Positions 4,829 through 6,753 of a stretch of DNA of 6,753 bases are shown here, piece after piece. Made by a program: the position numbers and the translations under genes. Numbering within the stretch: position 1 is the first letter of the stretch; each line of letters opens with the position of its first letter. Under the pieces are notes generated by a model. It saw only the letters and a list, made by a program, of their open reading frames with translations, made no database searches and had not been told where the DNA came from. Origin of the DNA: Chloroflexota bacterium (GTDB lineage Bacteria > Chloroflexota > Limnocylindria > Limnocylindrales > CSP1-4); contig JACDBP010000068.1 in assembly GCA_013694835.1 (NCBI GenBank), positions 1 to 6,753 of the forward strand, in the 5' to 3' direction.

Positions 4829-6442
4829 ATGACCACGCACGACCGGACCATCGAGCCCGAGGCGGTGCCCGTCACGGCCACCCGCCCTCCGGCCGCTGTC
4901 CGCCCCGCCGAGCGCCGCGGTGGTCCGCTGCTCCCGCGCAGCTTCCGTGCGCGCCTCGTGGTCGCGTTCATGGCGGTGGTCGCCATCGCGCTCACACTGG
5001 TCCTTGCCACGCTGCCGCCGCTGCTCGAGGGGTACTTCGCGCGGCAGGAGAACCAGAGCCTCGAGACGCGCACACGTCTGATGCACGAGGTGATGAAGCT
5101 GCACCTGATCCAGCAGCTCGGACTCGACACCGAGACGCCGTTTCCGATCCTGCTGGGCACCGATCCGCCGGCACCGTCGCCGCAGCTGCTCCAGGCGCTC
5201 GGCACCCCGCAGTCGGGCAGGACTCGGGACTTCGCCACGCTCGTGGCTCAGGCCAACGTGGAGATCGTGGTGTCGGAGAGCCCGGAACGCCCCGAGACCG
5301 TCGCCTATCGACTGAAGATCCTGCTGGGCAACCGCGGCCAGGGGGACGAAGTGCGCCGCGAGCAGACGTTCACGCTCCACGACGGTTTCTGGGGTACCGG
5401 CAGCACAGCGCCGATCCGGTTGATCACCATCACCCTGACGGACCCGTCGCTTCGAGCGCAGACGATCCAGACCATCGTGACGGTGATGCTCGCAGCCGGC
5501 GTCCTGGCACTCGTCGTGGCCGTGCTCGCCTCGGTGCTACTGGCAGCGCGACTCACCGACCCCATCCGCAGGCTCACGCGTGCCACGCGCCGGCTGGAGG
5601 AGGGCGACCTGGGCGCCCGCGTGGCGGTCCCGGAGGGCGGCTCGCCGGAGGTGGGCGAGCTTGCCGCCGCCTTCAACGGGATGGCTGCGCGCCTCCAGGA
5701 GACCGTTGAGTTCACGCGTGGCGACCGTGATCGGAGCCGTGACTTCCTGGCGGACGTGAGCCATGAGCTGCGCACGCCCATCGCCGCGCTGCGCACGTTC
5801 AACGAGCTGCTGACGGAGGGGGCCGTGGCCGACCAGGCGACCCGCGACGAGTTCATGGACCAGAGCCGCCAGCAGATCGAACGGCTCGATTGGCTCGCCA
5901 CCAACCTGCTGGAGCTGTCCAAGCTCGATTCGGGGCTGGTGGCCCTCGACCTGCGTCCAGACGACCTGCGCGGGGTCGTCGAGAGCGCCGTCCACCAGGC
6001 CGAGCCGACCGCCGCCCGGAAGGGCATCGAGCTGGCGATGGAGCTGCCGGCGCAGCCGCTCCCCCAGCGCCACGACCCACCGCGCATCGGGCAGGTGCTC
6101 AGCAACCTCATCAGCAACGCCATCAAGTTCACGCCGCGCGGCGGCAGCGTCCAGGTGGTGCTGCGTGAAGTCGACGACGGTGCCGAGCTTGACGTCATCG
6201 ACACCGGCGTGGGGATCGAGGCGGAGGAGCTGCCGAGCGTCTTCGACCGCTTCTACCGCGGTGCCAGGGTGCAGGAGGGCCGGGCCGCCGGCTCGGGCCT
6301 CGGCCTCTCGATCGTGCAGTCCATCGTGGAGATGCACGGTGGTCGCGTGACCATCCAGAGCACGCCCGGTCGCGGCACGGAGGTCACGGTCAGGCTGCCG
6401 CGCGAGCTTACGGTTTCTTCACCTCGCGCGACCCGCGTGTGA
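4829..6442 (+). CDS. Membrane sensor histidine kinase with HAMP domain
   Basis: Inner-membrane sensor that phosphorylates itself on His and passes the phosphate to the adjacent regulator. The 537-residue protein has a 40-residue Pro/Ala/Arg-rich cytoplasmic start, TM1 (about 42-62), an extracytoplasmic sensor region (about 66-212) that I cannot assign to a known domain, TM2 (about 215-240), HAMP (about 240-293, with LTDPIRRLTRATRRLEEGDL), HisKA (about 300-370) with the H box DVSHELRTP (H312), and HATPase_c (about 415-525). The ATP site is intact: N box QVLSNLISNAIKF (N430), G1 DTGVGI (458-463), F box VFDRFYRG, and G2 GSGLGLSIV (488-496). H312 is followed by E-L-R-T-P, as in kinases that pair with OmpR-type regulators. 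It starts 64 nt after the regulator stop, without a clear ribosome binding site; the ATG at 4829 is the only reasonable start. The signal sensed is unknown. Confidence 0.95.
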   Translation: MTTHDRTIEPEAVPVTATRPPAAVRPAERRGGPLLPRSFRARLVVAFMAVVAIALTLVLATLPPLLEGYFARQENQSLETRTRLMHEVMKLHLIQQLGLDTETPFPILLGTDPPAPSPQLLQALGTPQSGRTRDFATLVAQANVEIVVSESPERPETVAYRLKILLGNRGQGDEVRREQTFTLHDGFWGTGSTAPIRLITITLTDPSLRAQTIQTIVTVMLAAGVLALVVAVLASVLLAARLTDPIRRLTRATRRLEEGDLGARVAVPEGGSPEVGELAAAFNGMAARLQETVEFTRGDRDRSRDFLADVSHELRTPIAALRTFNELLTEGAVADQATRDEFMDQSRQQIERLDWLATNLLELSKLDSGLVALDLRPDDLRGVVESAVHQAEPTAARKGIELAMELPAQPLPQRHDPPRIGQVLSNLISNAIKFTPRGGSVQVVLREVDDGAELDVIDTGVGIEAEELPSVFDRFYRGARVQEGRAAGSGLGLSIVQSIVEMHGGRVTIQSTPGRGTEVTVRLPRELTVSSPRATRV

Positions 6443-6522
6443 ACACGGACCTGTCAGGCTCCACAGACCACCATCCTCATCCGCGTCGGCGGCCCTGCGC
6501 GACCACGGCTGACGACCCGCCC

Positions 6523-6526
6523 GGAG
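6523..6526 (+). promoter_or_regulatory. Shine-Dalgarno for the downstream partial gene
   Basis: GGAG lies 10 nt before the ATG at 6537, slightly long but acceptable. The 94-nt gap after the kinase stop shows no obvious promoter and no strong terminator, which fits co-transcription with the two-component genes. Confidence 0.45.
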
Positions 6527-6536
6527 ACAAGCCTTC

Positions 6537-6753
6537 ATGACCGATCCGACCCGCCCCAGCGGGTACGACGCCGCGTCGCCTGAGCGACCCGACGAGACGA
6601 CCAGCAGCTACTCGCCCCCGCCCAGCGATCGCAACCGCTGGACCGCCGACACCGGCGGCTGGGGGACGCCGCGCCCGCCGGAGCAGTGGTTCGAGCCAGG
6701 GCCTCGCTCGACGCCGATGGTGGCCGGCCTCCAGCCGCCGCGCTTCGTGCAGC
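6537..6753 (+). CDS. N-terminal part of a Pro/Trp-rich protein downstream of the kinase
   Basis: An open frame starts at ATG 6537 and runs to the window end (72 full codons). It begins MTDPTRPSGYDAASPERPDE and continues polar and disordered, rich in Pro, Ser, Asp and Trp (RNRWTADTGGW, then PPEQWFEPGP), reaching STPMVAGLQPPRFVQ at the edge. There is no signal peptide and no membrane segment yet. Long Pro-rich cytoplasmic tails of this sort often precede a single membrane helix, and in high-GC bacteria a membrane-bound HtrA/DegP-type serine protease commonly follows a regulator-kinase pair (for example mprA-mprB-pepD in mycobacteria). That identity is inferred from position and style only; no catalytic motif is in view. 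Another membrane protein with a disordered tail is equally possible. Confidence 0.6.
   Translation, partial: MTDPTRPSGYDAASPERPDETTSSYSPPPSDRNRWTADTGGWGTPRPPEQWFEPGPRSTPMVAGLQPPRFVQ

Noticed and set aside
1..6753. A new defence, mobile or CRISPR-like system
   Set aside because: No transposase, integrase, nuclease, regularly spaced repeats or attachment-site duplication is visible; every long conserved gene is a housekeeping, signalling or surface protein.

Overview
This window looks like ordinary chromosome from a very GC-rich bacterium (about 70% G+C by eye). The third codon positions are strongly G/C. Several starts lack a Shine-Dalgarno and have a -10-like hexamer only 7 nt upstream, the layout of leaderless mRNAs. 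That style fits high-GC Chloroflexota or Actinomycetota. No gene here fixes the phylum, so the taxonomy is inference. I see no mobile element, CRISPR array, rRNA or tRNA, and no defence-like gene set.

Left arm, minus strand, in order of transcription: ribosomal protein L25/CTC (GTG at 3920, stop at 3258), then a lipoprotein with a long Ser/Thr/Pro linker and a kelch beta-propeller (GTG at 3175, stop at 1865), then pyruvate kinase (ATG at 1824, stop at 337). After a 178-nt gap with its own promoter-like and Shine-Dalgarno sequences comes the first 52 codons of an exported protein cut by the left window edge (ATG at 158). The L25-kelch and kelch-pyk gaps are 82 and 40 nt, so read-through is possible, but the kelch gene also appears to have its own promoter.

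Right arm, plus strand, divergent from L25 across a 145-nt regulatory gap: an OmpR/PhoB-family response regulator (4066-4764), a HAMP-type sensor histidine kinase (4829-6442), and the first 72 codons of a Pro/Trp-rich protein running off the right edge (from 6537). The order regulator, kinase, then a protein with a long polar N-terminus resembles loci where the third gene is a membrane-anchored HtrA-type protease, but the catalytic part is outside the window.

The most interesting signals are regulatory. (a) Three copies of an AACGAT-type motif in alternating orientation lie across the -10 and start codon of the response regulator; two of them form a perfect 8-bp hairpin with the AUG in the loop. 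(b) The kelch lipoprotein promoter has a direct repeat CGTCAC-N5-CGTCAC with an 11-bp period, placed where a -35 would be and ending 10 bp before a TAACAT -10. This is the geometry of a Pho-box-like site for a PhoB/OmpR-family activator, so the regulator encoded next door is a natural candidate. Both are inferences from short motifs.
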